Both the position numbers and the translations under genes were made by a program. Under the pieces are notes generated by a model that had not been told where the DNA came from, ran no database searches, and worked only from the letters and a program-made list of their open reading frames with translations. 9,331 nt of DNA from Desulfobacterales bacterium (GTDB taxonomy: Bacteria > Desulfobacterota > Desulfobulbia > Desulfobulbales > BM004), in assembly GCA_012974315.1 (NCBI GenBank), contig JAAXQI010000107.1:1-9331 (forward strand). The letters run 5' to 3'. Of the stretch, positions 1-6,955 are shown in pieces. Every line of letters starts with the position of its first letter. Within the stretch, counting starts at the first letter, position 1.

Positions 1-246
1 GTTTGTAACATGTTTTTTGGTCTTTTTATTCATCACTTTTTTCATTTCCTGCCTGGACAAAACAGAATTGCCTGCTTTAAGCACATAAACAATACAGTCA
101 TTGCAAATGTTATTGGCCTTCCGGTAATCATCTGCTTCATTGGCAATTTCCCAACAAGGTTTTTCCGGATTTTTTTTAGCTGGACAAGCGTCTGGATTTT
201 CGCACTGCATAATTTCCCAACAGAACACACCGCTTCGAGACCCCAT
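1..246 (-). CDS. Two-CW domain small cysteine-rich protein (partial, runs off the left edge)
   Basis: This minus-strand frame is open from ATG at 246-244 to the window edge, giving 82 codons with no stop, so the C-terminus is missing. A strong ribosome binding site (AGGAG, 7 nt from the ATG) fixes the start. Two CWEI repeats lie at residues 9-12 and 31-34. Further cysteines at 15, 21, 48 and 51 give six in total, ordered CWEI-x2-C-x5-CP-x8-PCWEI and then ICNDC. This is the pattern of the two-CW domain found in small proteins, and at the ends of some signalling proteins, in sulfate-reducing Desulfobacterota. The residues could bind metal or an Fe-S cluster, but the family has no function that I know of. 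The tail after residue 64 is lysine-rich and there is no signal peptide, so it is probably cytoplasmic. The gene has its own promoter and palindromic operator upstream. Family assignment rests on motif recognition only. Confidence 0.8.
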   Translation of the reverse strand, partial: MGSRSGVFCWEIMQCENPDACPAKKNPEKPCWEIANEADDYRKANNICNDCIVYVLKAGNSVLSRQEMKKVMNKKTKKHVTN

Positions 247-406
247 GAACAATCTCCTCATTGAAAATGACAGCCAAACGATTTTTGTGAGGTATATATT
301 TCATCCATAAAATTTTTGGCGACTTTTCTATGGATTTATATTAGTTACCACCTCCTTGTCTTGCCTCACGCTTGCATTTTCCTCTATAAAAACATTACCC
401 TTTCTG
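247..406 (-). other. Untranslated leader of the two-CW gene
   Basis: This is the stretch between the putative start site and the two-CW ATG. It contains an orphan Shine-Dalgarno-like AAGGAGGTGG on the minus strand (plus 348-357) with no ATG at a usable distance. It also contains a 7-bp inverted repeat (ATCCATA at 303-309, TATGGAT at 329-335) able to form a hairpin with a 19-nt loop. A 16-codon ATG ORF overlaps the real RBS but has no RBS of its own. No known riboswitch fold was recognised. Confidence 0.25.
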
Positions 407-430
407 CAAGTAGGTATAAATACCTACTTG
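407..430. promoter_or_regulatory. Perfect palindrome, probable operator of the two-CW gene
   Basis: CAAGTAGGTAT and its exact reverse complement ATACCTACTTG are separated by AA, giving a 24-bp site with 11-bp arms. It begins 4 nt downstream of the -10 box and covers the expected transcription start, where a bound dimer would block initiation. The length and symmetry resemble sites of Rrf2-family (NsrR/IscR-like) or other winged-helix repressors, but I cannot name the regulator. A related half-site, AAGTAGGTGT, lies at 485-494 upstream of the -35 box. Confidence 0.5.
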
Positions 431-434
431 TCAT

Positions 435-463
435 ATCATATTACTTGTGAACAATAAGGTCAA
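435..463 (-). promoter_or_regulatory. Sigma70-like promoter for the two-CW gene
   Basis: Reading the minus strand, TTGACC (plus 463-458) and TATGAT (plus 440-435) are separated by exactly 17 nt, a near-consensus sigma70 promoter. The transcription start would fall near 428, inside the palindrome at 407-430, leaving a leader of about 180 nt before the ATG at 246. The spacing and boxes are seen directly; activity is inferred. Confidence 0.55.
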
Positions 464-513
464 GCCCACTTGTATTTTTTTTTGAAGTAGGTGTTGAATT
501 AATTTGGCAAGGC

Positions 514-1974
514 TTAGAGATAGGGTGAAAACAGGCGGAAAAACCTGTTGCGCAGCTTTACAAGAATGTGCCTTGAAAGAATTTCCTCCAGGGTCAGTTC
601 CCTGGCAGCGGATCTTTTTTCCTGCAGAATTGTTTCCACTTCTGCCGCCAACTGCACATCATAAAATTCCATGTTGAACTCAAAATTAAGCGCCAGGCTC
701 CGCGAGTCCCAGTTGGCTGAACCTAACAGCACCCACGAATGATCCACCACCATTATCTTGGAATGGTCAAAAGGCGGCGGAGACATGAATATCCTGCATC
801 CTTGCTGCAGCAGTTCTTCCAATCCTGCATCTGAAGCCCATTTCACCATCCTGAGATTGGAGTTGGCGGGCAGGAGTATCTCCACCTCCAGACCACGGAG
901 TGCGGCAATACGCAGGGCGGATACCAGCTCAGTATCGGGCAGAAAATATGGGGTAATGATACGGATTGATGTTTGGGCTGTCGCGATTGCCGCCAGTATG
1001 ACCATGCGCAGCTTATCGAAATCTTCATCCGGCCCATCTGATATACCACGCCCCACGCCACTTCCCTGGGGATCAAGGTGGGGATACCATTTTCCACCTG
1101 TTAAAACCTCCCGGGTAGTAAACGACCAGTCTTCGGCAAAGGAGCGCTGCATTTCCGCCACCACCGGTCCCTCAATTTGAAAATGGAGGTCCTGGACCGG
1201 ATGGGACGGGTTGTCCGCAAGACAGTTGCCATCCCTGATGTTCATGCCGCCTGTAAAACCTACCCTGCCATCTATCACCAGGGTTTTACGATGATTGCGC
1301 AGGTTGAAATACTGAAAACGCCAGGGCAGAATTGTCCGCATAAACTCGGCCGCATCAATACCATCCTTGCGCAGCTCCCTGGTTATAGGCGGGAATGAAT
1401 AGCGCACTCCAACCCCGTCTATAAGCACCTTGACATCCAAACCCCGCTTGCTGGCATCACGAAGTGCAGCCTTGAACCTGCTACCCCACGAATCATTGTC
1501 AAAAATATAGCTGCAAAACGTAATGGAATGCTGTGCCTCCGCTATGCAGGAAAGCATGCACGGAAAAGCCTGGTCGCCATTAACCAGTGGCGTAACCTTG
1601 TTGCCTTGGATCAATGGCTGACGGGTCAACTTTTCCGTCATCCGGCTCAACTGCACCAGGCCGTTTTTTTTCATACTGCCCGACAACTGTTCAATAAAGG
1701 AAGGGGGCACTGCGGCCTCCTTATCTGGCAGGGTCACCATCTGCTTATCGGCTAAACGGAGTCGGGCACGCCGTTCTATTCGATTCACCCCGAACATCCA
1801 GTACAGGCAGACCCCCAGAACCGGTGCGAACCAGACAAGACCAAGCCAGCCTGCTGCGGCCCTGGTATTCTGCTTTTGCAGAAGAATATGCACAGCGGTG
1901 GCAAGGATGACACAAAAGGCAACCAGTGTTACCAGGTACGGCCAGGTTGTATATAACAGGTCAGTACTATTCAT
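514..1974 (-). CDS. cls: Cardiolipin synthase (phospholipase D family)
   Basis: Cls condenses two phosphatidylglycerol molecules to cardiolipin and glycerol at the inner membrane. The 486-residue length is normal for bacterial Cls. Two N-terminal transmembrane helices (about residues 12-32 and 42-62, the PLDc_N region) are followed by two phospholipase D catalytic motifs of the HxKxxxxD type: H228, K230, D235 (HRKTLVID) and H404, K406, D411 (HSKIMVVD). The second is followed by the expected GSANWDSRS at 418-426. Both catalytic histidines are present, so the enzyme looks intact. The start has only a weak ribosome binding site (a GGAA well upstream), and no better start was seen. It is transcribed divergently from the MetF fusion gene across about 150 bp. 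No convincing terminator follows the stop, so read-through toward the two-CW promoter region is possible. A ClsB/ClsC-type specificity cannot be excluded, but the N-terminal membrane region favours the ClsA type. Confidence 0.93.
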   Translation of the reverse strand: MNSTDLLYTTWPYLVTLVAFCVILATAVHILLQKQNTRAAAGWLGLVWFAPVLGVCLYWMFGVNRIERRARLRLADKQMVTLPDKEAAVPPSFIEQLSGSMKKNGLVQLSRMTEKLTRQPLIQGNKVTPLVNGDQAFPCMLSCIAEAQHSITFCSYIFDNDSWGSRFKAALRDASKRGLDVKVLIDGVGVRYSFPPITRELRKDGIDAAEFMRTILPWRFQYFNLRNHRKTLVIDGRVGFTGGMNIRDGNCLADNPSHPVQDLHFQIEGPVVAEMQRSFAEDWSFTTREVLTGGKWYPHLDPQGSGVGRGISDGPDEDFDKLRMVILAAIATAQTSIRIITPYFLPDTELVSALRIAALRGLEVEILLPANSNLRMVKWASDAGLEELLQQGCRIFMSPPPFDHSKIMVVDHSWVLLGSANWDSRSLALNFEFNMEFYDVQLAAEVETILQEKRSAARELTLEEILSRHILVKLRNRFFRLFSPYL

Positions 1975-2126
1975 GAATCAGTTCTGGTTCCACGTAAATG
2001 ACAGAATTCTTTTCTCCTAAGCGTTGCCATAAGTCAGGCGAATATGAAGAATATAGAAAAAATCTCGCTCATTCAACAACTTAATGCAGTATACTTATTA
2101 TTAATACTCTATTACCTTGTGCTGAG

Positions 2127-3803
2127 ATGAATTTTTTCAAAGAACTCACCATAAGTACATTCTTTCCTGTGTGCTATAACCTGCTGCCTCACTATACAGC
2201 TGAGGGACAGAAGCATGACTCCCTGATGAATTGTGTGGAGGAAGCATTGGATGATGGACGCATTCACACCTTTTTCCTTTCAGATCACCCTAGACATCCC
2301 CAGGAAATATCATCACTACAACTGGCAGAGGATATTCTTGCTGCCGGGGGTGAACCCCTTATTTCTCTGGCATTAACCTTTTACGATAGAAACGCTGTTA
2401 TAAAAAAGCTGCAGCAATATTGCCAAATGGGTGTCCGGCAGTTCCTGTTTGTCTCGGGTGAGTACCCGGCAATGCCTGATAATAAGCAGGCAAAACCTGT
2501 TTTTGATCTTGACTGTGTGCAGCTGCTCATGCTGCTGGATGAGTTGGGTATTTCTGCTGGCCTGAAAAAACACCTTGAGTCCCCAAATGTTACTGATGAG
2601 GCTTCAAATATTGTCAAAGGGTGTGCTGTTTCGCCTTTCAAATCACTTGAGAGCGAACAGGTATGGCAATATGAAAAACTCAAACGAAAAATCGCAGTGG
2701 GCGCTGATTTTGTTATTACACAACTGGGATATGACATTCGCAAGTTTGATGAGTTGGTACGTTTTTGCGCCCTGCAAAATATTTCTGTCCCCCTTGTGGC
2801 AAATATTTTTATTACAGACCAACACGCCGCGCAACTGATCCAAAAAAGAAACATCCCTGGTGTCAAGATGCCGGACCGGTTGCTGCACACTCTGGCCCAG
2901 GCAGAAAATGATCCTCAACAAGCAAAAGAGAAGCAGTTCACCCGGACTGCTCAAACATTGGCTGTGTTAAAGGGACTGGGTTACCATGGGACTCTCATCG
3001 GGGGGAGTTCCTCCGACTTTTCAGCAGTAAAACAGGTCCTGGATGAAGCAGAGGGGCTTCAGTCCGACTGGCAGAGCTTTCTGAATGACCTGAATTATTC
3101 CGATTCTGCTTTTTATTATTTTCAAAAAGATTCTCACCTTGGGCTCAACAACAATCAGCCGTCCCCGGTGGCGCCAAAACATTTTCCCTACCCCATGTAC
3201 TCCTTCAGCTACTTTGTTGACTGGATGATTTATCTCCCCCGGGGGCCTCTTTTTAAGATGACTGGACACTTTTGCCGTTTCTGCAATGGCCGCAAATTCT
3301 GGCATTCATCCATTTGGCTTCTGGAATTCCTCTCCAAGGGTATACTTTACGGTTGTAATATGTGTGGGGACTGTGTGCTTTATGCCTGCGGATTTCTCTG
3401 TTACCAGTCAGGATGCCCAAAGAAAATGGCTAACGGCCCCTGCGGCGGCAGTATAAATGGATATTGCGAAGTTTTCCCGGATAAAAAACTCTGCTACTGG
3501 GTAAGGGTTTACAAGCACATGAAAGGCGCCTCACAGCACGTTACCTTTATCGCCCCACCTCTCCCTGCTAGAGACACTGCGTTTAACAAAACGTCCTCAT
3601 GGATTAATTTCTTTCTGGGCAAAGACCATCGTAAGATAACATTTCCCATTATTAACAGCACGCCCCCAACATGCCTGATTCCTCTTTCTCAAAAGCCTCA
3701 ACGGTCGGGCAGGCTGTCATCACTTCGCAGAGACGATCATCCATCTCTGTCATTACGATATGCAGTTCTTCAATCTGAGGGAGCAACCTGTATTTATCGA
3801 TAG
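2127..3803 (+). CDS. Methylenetetrahydrofolate reductase (MetF-like) fused to an MTHFR C-terminal cysteine-rich domain
   Basis: Residues 1 to about 300 form a MetF-type barrel. Recognisable segments are a DRN motif (87-89), GVRQFLFVSGEYP (102-114), and GADFVITQLGYD with Q199 matching the conserved folate-site Gln. Residues about 345-500 match the MTHFR C-terminal (MetV-like) domain. Its cysteines are at 410, 413, 416, 421, 425, 430, 439, 447 and 456, including CNMCGDC, NGPCGG and YCEV. MetV-type domains bind Zn or Fe-S and serve the methyl branch of one-carbon metabolism (5,10-methylene-THF to 5-methyl-THF). Two oddities stand out. The FEFFPP-type segment carrying the catalytic Glu of E. coli MetF (E28) reads STFFPV here, with Thr11 at that place. 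The equivalent of D120 is Glu112. This may therefore be a divergent paralogue. The start has a weak RBS; upstream the frame is open only to about 2085 with no ATG. The C-terminal ~55 residues look non-native and are antisense to the next gene. The family call is firm; the catalytic role is uncertain. Confidence 0.85.
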   Translation: MNFFKELTISTFFPVCYNLLPHYTAEGQKHDSLMNCVEEALDDGRIHTFFLSDHPRHPQEISSLQLAEDILAAGGEPLISLALTFYDRNAVIKKLQQYCQMGVRQFLFVSGEYPAMPDNKQAKPVFDLDCVQLLMLLDELGISAGLKKHLESPNVTDEASNIVKGCAVSPFKSLESEQVWQYEKLKRKIAVGADFVITQLGYDIRKFDELVRFCALQNISVPLVANIFITDQHAAQLIQKRNIPGVKMPDRLLHTLAQAENDPQQAKEKQFTRTAQTLAVLKGLGYHGTLIGGSSSDFSAVKQVLDEAEGLQSDWQSFLNDLNYSDSAFYYFQKDSHLGLNNNQPSPVAPKHFPYPMYSFSYFVDWMIYLPRGPLFKMTGHFCRFCNGRKFWHSSIWLLEFLSKGILYGCNMCGDCVLYACGFLCYQSGCPKKMANGPCGGSINGYCEVFPDKKLCYWVRVYKHMKGASQHVTFIAPPLPARDTAFNKTSSWINFFLGKDHRKITFPIINSTPPTCLIPLSQKPQRSGRLSSLRRDDHPSLSLRYAVLQSEGATCIYR

Positions 3804-3900
3804 ACGCCATCCTGTCTATTTTTCCGGAAAGTTCATGGAGCTTATTGCTCCAGACCTCCAGTTCCTCACCAACATTTGCACAATAGTTTCTGCTTGCCAT
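3652..3900 (-). CDS. Small predicted coiled-coil protein, function unknown
   Basis: This encodes an 82-residue protein starting at ATG 3900-3898, chosen because AGGAGG lies 6 nt upstream. An in-frame ATG at 3948 would add 16 residues but reads through this RBS and has none of its own. The protein is mostly amphipathic helix with acidic and basic heptad-like stretches (GEELEVWSNKLHEL, then PQIEELHIVMTEMDDRL). The pattern resembles small helical-hairpin proteins common in Desulfobacterota (YxxKLxxxLxEW...QIEEL), none of known function. Cysteines are at 7, 58, 64 and the C-terminal pair 81-82. There is no signal peptide or membrane helix. It is convergent with the MetF fusion and lies antisense to its last ~150 bp. 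A Fur-box-like palindrome lies in its putative promoter. The strong RBS and protein-like composition indicate a real gene. Confidence 0.7.
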   Translation of the reverse strand: MASRNYCANVGEELEVWSNKLHELSGKIDRMASIDKYRLLPQIEELHIVMTEMDDRLCEVMTACPTVEAFEKEESGMLGACC

Positions 3901-3997
3901 GATAAACCTCCTGTCAGCAATTGCCGACTTAATATTTTTTTTATACACCAGGCAGCAAACATCTCCAGCTGTCAGAGTCGCATTTTTCTTTAATATT

Positions 3998-4027
3998 AGA
4001 ATATAAGAATAATTCTCATATTAGCAA
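3998..4027 (-). promoter_or_regulatory. Putative promoter of the small coiled-coil gene
   Basis: On the minus strand, TTGCTA (plus 4027-4022) and TATTCT (plus 4003-3998) are 18 nt apart, a plausible sigma70 promoter with a start near 3991 and a leader of about 90 nt. The Fur-box-like palindrome fills the spacer. A second weaker candidate (TTGCTG with TATTAA) lies closer to the gene, so the start site is uncertain. Confidence 0.35.
4003..4019. promoter_or_regulatory. Fur-box-like operator
   Basis: ATAAGAAT-A-ATTCTCAT is an 8-1-8 inverted repeat with one mismatch. It differs at few positions from the ATGAGAAT-N-ATTCTCAT form seen in many Fur-regulated promoters. It sits between the -35 and -10 boxes of the small coiled-coil gene, as expected for iron-dependent repression. 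An outer inverted repeat, AGTCGC (3976-3981) and GCGACT (4033-4038), encloses it. The match is by eye; AT-rich DNA gives such sites by chance. Confidence 0.35.
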
Positions 4028-4133
4028 TAAAAGCGACTTTTTACATGCTTATGCTTAAAGTGCACTTTTGGATAGTTTCCCCTCCCAATCACTCCCATAA
4101 CCTGTTACTTTGACTATCAATATCAGATGTTAG

Positions 4134-4167
4134 CAGTTAACAGTTAACAGCAAATCTCGTTAAACAG
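4134..4167 (+). repeat. GTTAACAG direct repeats upstream of the sensor kinase
   Basis: The 7-bp unit CAGTTAA occurs about 2.4 times in tandem at 4134-4150, placing GTTAACAG at 4136 and 4143. A variant GTTAAACAG follows at 4159-4167. Spaced direct repeats 80-110 bp before a start codon could be activator or repressor half-sites, or simple slippage. Confidence 0.4.
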
Positions 4168-4243
4168 TCTGCATCTGTCAGGATTCAAGCAGTGAATTTA
4201 AACACTCTACTTTCTATTCCATTAATGCACTCAAGGCTATGCT

Positions 4244-6595
4244 ATGGCTGATGATCCAACTGTTGAGATACTGAAAAAACGTCTGCAGGAGCTTGAAAAG
4301 AAACTTCTGGAATCCCAAGAAACAGCCACCGGACTTCAGCACCAGATTGATCTCCTCAGGGCAATCTACAGCAACACAAACTCACCTATTTATCTTAAAA
4401 AAGCTGATTTTTCATATCTCTTTATCAACCAGCAGTTTGAATTACTGTCAGGTACGACCAATGAAATGATACAGGGCAAAAATGATTATGAGGTTTTTCC
4501 AAAAACCATAGCAGACCTGTTCCGCGATCAGGACGAGGAGGTGCTCAAACGTAAAGAAATGGTGGAATTTGAAGAAACTGTTTCTTTGCCGGCCGGAGAT
4601 TTGAGCTTTATTACTTCAAAGTTCCCCGTATTTGATAAAGACGGCAATATTGAAGCTGTGGGGGGAATATGTACGGATATAACTACTCTGAAAAAAACCA
4701 CACAATCCCTGAGTGAAAGCGAGAACAAGCTGAAAAATCTGTTTGATTCATGCCAATCGGGAATAATGAGCTACCGTCTCGAAAATGATGGGAGGCTGGT
4801 TTTTACTGGCTCCAATCGGGCTGCCAGCGAAATTCTCGGATTAGACTGCGCTCAGTTTATTGGCAAGACCATTGAAGAGGCCTTTCCTCCACTTGCAAAA
4901 ACCGAGGTGCCTGACCGTTATCGCCAGGCCTGTCTGCACGGAACACCCTGGCAGGCTGAACAGCTTAACTATGAGGATGAACAAATTAAAGGCGCCTATG
5001 AGGTGAACGCCTTCCAGACCGCTCCAGGGATGATGGCAACCATGTTCCGCGATATCACGGCCCGCAAACAGGCAGAGGAACAACTGCGCCTGAGCGAGGA
5101 GCGCTTCAGAACCTTAGTCGGAAATATTCCTGCGGGAGTTACCTTAATCGATGCCAACATGGCAGTTCGAGCCATGAACAGGCAGATGCAGCAATGGTTT
5201 CCCAATGTTGATACGAATAAAAACCCAATCTGCCATAAGGCGTTCAATAATCCACCGAAAGACGAATGCTGCACTTACTGTCCAGTGGTGAAGACGCTGG
5301 CTGACGGTAAAATTCACGAAACCGTAACCGATACGCCAACCGAAAGCGGTCTCAAGCATTATCGTATTGTTGCCGCTCCTATAAAAGATAGTGAGGGCAA
5401 TGTTACACGCGTCATAGAAATTGTGGAAGACATCACCGAGCGTTTGGACATGGAAGAAGAACTACAGCGCTCGAAAAAAATTGAATCAATCGGAGTTCTT
5501 GCCGGCGGAATTGCCCATGACTTCAATAATCTTCTCACCTCCATTATGGGCAATATTTCCCTGGCAAAACGTTTTATCGAAACTGACAGTAAAGCCTATG
5601 AAAGAATTACTGCAACGGAAAAAGCAACCCTCCGGGCCCAGGATTTAACGTATCAGCTGTTAACATTCTCCAGGGGTGGAGCCCCCCTGCTGAAATCAAT
5701 CTCCATCAAGGATTTGGTCCATGATGCAATCAGCTTTGTTTTAAGCGGGACCAATATCAGCTATAGCTTCTCCGCTGATTCAGACCTGTGGCCTGCTAGT
5801 GCCGAAGGAGGGCAGATCGGTCAGGTTATACAGAATATTATTACCAATGCCATTGAGGTGATGCCACTCGGAGGAAAACTCGATGTGGCAATTGTAAACA
5901 AAGAGGTTGCCGAACTAAATGGCCTGCATTTACCCCCTGGTAGATATATTAAGATTACAATCCAGGATCAGGGGCCCGGCATTGCCAAAGAACATCAGAA
6001 AAAGATATTTGATCCGTTTTATTCGACCAAGAGTAGCGGCAGTGGCCTGGGCCTGGCCATCTGTTACTCCATCATCAAAAAACATAAGGGATTGATCGCC
6101 TTTGATACTGCTAAAGACTCCGGGACATGTTTTTATATCTATCTGCCGGCATCTGAAAAATTACCAGATCCCAGTATAAGTAAAAAAAAGGATGTGGTCC
6201 ACGGCAAAGGCAGAATTCTTATTATGGATGATAATGATTCTGTCCTGGAAACTGTTTCACAGATGCTCTGTCATATAGGGTATCAGGTCGAATTAGCAAA
6301 GGATGGAATTGAGGCTGTCCATTATTACCGGAAGGCGATGGAAGCGGAACAGACATATGATGCCGTAATATTAGATTTAACAGTACCTGGTGGTATGGGC
6401 GGCAGAGAGGCAATGCAAAACATTATGGAACTGGATCCCCATGCCAAAGGAATTGTCTCAAGCGGGTACTCCAATGACCCTGTTATGACGGAACATGAAA
6501 AGTACGGTTTTTCAGGAATGGTTAAAAAACCTTATAAGCTTGGGGAGCTCAGCAGGACAGTTTATGAGGTGATTCACACCAAAAAAGACGTCTGA
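4244..6595 (+). CDS. Hybrid sensor histidine kinase with PAS domains and C-terminal receiver
   Basis: This 783-residue protein has no transmembrane segments, so it is a predicted cytoplasmic sensor. In order it has an N-terminal coiled coil (about 5-40), PAS1 (about 40-148, ending in GICTDITTLK), PAS2 (about 160-275, ending in MFRDITARKQAEEQL) and PAS3 (about 283-403, ending in IVEDITERLDMEEEL). A HisKA domain follows with GGIAHDFNN (phosphoacceptor H425). The HATPase_c domain has an N-box with N531 and N535, a G1 box DQGPGI (575-580) and a G2 box GSGLGLAI (599-606). The receiver has an acidic pair D662/D663, phosphoacceptor D711, S739/S740 and K762. All catalytic residues are present. PAS3 carries C330-H331 and C342, C343, C346 in a CxxCP-type motif, suggesting a bound metal, heme or redox switch. 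The NtrB-like H-box suits a downstream sigma54 or diguanylate-type partner, but none is adjacent, so it is an orphan. The start is supported by AAGG 7 nt upstream. The signal is unknown. Confidence 0.93.
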   Translation: MADDPTVEILKKRLQELEKKLLESQETATGLQHQIDLLRAIYSNTNSPIYLKKADFSYLFINQQFELLSGTTNEMIQGKNDYEVFPKTIADLFRDQDEEVLKRKEMVEFEETVSLPAGDLSFITSKFPVFDKDGNIEAVGGICTDITTLKKTTQSLSESENKLKNLFDSCQSGIMSYRLENDGRLVFTGSNRAASEILGLDCAQFIGKTIEEAFPPLAKTEVPDRYRQACLHGTPWQAEQLNYEDEQIKGAYEVNAFQTAPGMMATMFRDITARKQAEEQLRLSEERFRTLVGNIPAGVTLIDANMAVRAMNRQMQQWFPNVDTNKNPICHKAFNNPPKDECCTYCPVVKTLADGKIHETVTDTPTESGLKHYRIVAAPIKDSEGNVTRVIEIVEDITERLDMEEELQRSKKIESIGVLAGGIAHDFNNLLTSIMGNISLAKRFIETDSKAYERITATEKATLRAQDLTYQLLTFSRGGAPLLKSISIKDLVHDAISFVLSGTNISYSFSADSDLWPASAEGGQIGQVIQNIITNAIEVMPLGGKLDVAIVNKEVAELNGLHLPPGRYIKITIQDQGPGIAKEHQKKIFDPFYSTKSSGSGLGLAICYSIIKKHKGLIAFDTAKDSGTCFYIYLPASEKLPDPSISKKKDVVHGKGRILIMDDNDSVLETVSQMLCHIGYQVELAKDGIEAVHYYRKAMEAEQTYDAVILDLTVPGGMGGREAMQNIMELDPHAKGIVSSGYSNDPVMTEHEKYGFSGMVKKPYKLGELSRTVYEVIHTKKDV

Positions 6596-6955
6596 TACCT
6601 GTTTTTTATAAATAATCTGCACGGATATTCCTTTGACACTCCTCTCTTCCTGTCATTGATCTGCATCTGGATTAAACTTTACCGGGCTTTCCCCGGAAGG
6701 CACTCAATTCATAAAAATGTTAATTAACCGCTACGAATTGGGGAATGGCTCATCCTATGATTGACAATAAAGACCAATAGTTATTCCCTGGCCAACCTCT
6801 CCGACATTTCCCTTGACTTTGCCCCTCCTTTTTTCTAGTCAATGTACCATACAAGCTATTAGTGAAAGCTTTTTTTCTTTACACCTACTACCTGTGGCGA
6901 AGCTGTGAAACAGGTTAATCTGCCTGGGACTTAACGAGTTTAACGGATCAACAAT
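6596..6955. other. Intergenic region before the acyltransferase, no gene seen
   Basis: Neither strand has an ORF with a credible ribosome binding site here; the best is an 8-codon minus-strand ORF. Local structures include a GC-rich hairpin CCGGG-CTTTC-CCCGG (6682-6696) without a U-tract, an inverted repeat TTGACT...AGTCAA near 6813-6842, and ACCTGT (6890-6895) with ACAGGT (6910-6915). Several TTGAC boxes (near 6632, 6751 and 6812) lack convincing -10 partners. One of them probably drives the downstream gene, but I cannot choose. Confidence 0.4.

Larger units (their letters stand above)
3901..4243. other. Intergenic region between the coiled-coil gene and the sensor kinase
   Basis: This region holds the RBS, promoter and Fur-like site of the minus-strand gene on its left half. 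A perfect 12-bp palindrome AAAGTGCACTTT lies at 4057-4068. Short GTTAACAG direct repeats lie at 4134-4167, upstream of the kinase. No clear promoter for the kinase was found; TTGACT near 4110 lacks a good -10 partner. No additional gene is visible on either strand. Confidence 0.4.

Noticed and set aside
42..230. Minus-strand 62-codon ORF in another frame of the two-CW region
   Set aside because: It overlaps the two-CW gene on the same strand in a different frame and lacks an RBS.
10..264. Plus-strand 84-codon ORF at the left edge
   Set aside because: It is antisense to the two-CW gene, whose cysteine motifs and RBS are convincing; the plus frame is Phe/His-rich and has no RBS.
758..1180. Plus-strand 140-codon ORF antisense to cls
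   Set aside because: It lies fully inside the cls coding region; its composition (Ser/Pro/Arg-rich) is that of an antisense shadow.
2066..2095. Promoter for the MetF fusion using TATACT at 2090-2095
   Set aside because: There is no acceptable -35 box at 16-18 nt spacing.
2381..2890. Minus-strand 169-codon ORF inside the MetF fusion gene
   Set aside because: It is antisense to well-recognised MetF barrel motifs; it is Ser/Cys-rich without a domain or RBS.
3901..3948. N-terminal extension of the coiled-coil gene to the ATG at 3948
   Set aside because: The AGGAGG site lies inside this extension and points to the ATG at 3900; the upstream ATG has no RBS.
6682..6696. CCGGG/CCCGG hairpin as a terminator of the sensor kinase
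   Set aside because: It is a 5-bp stem with no U-run on either side, and it lies about 90 bp after the stop.
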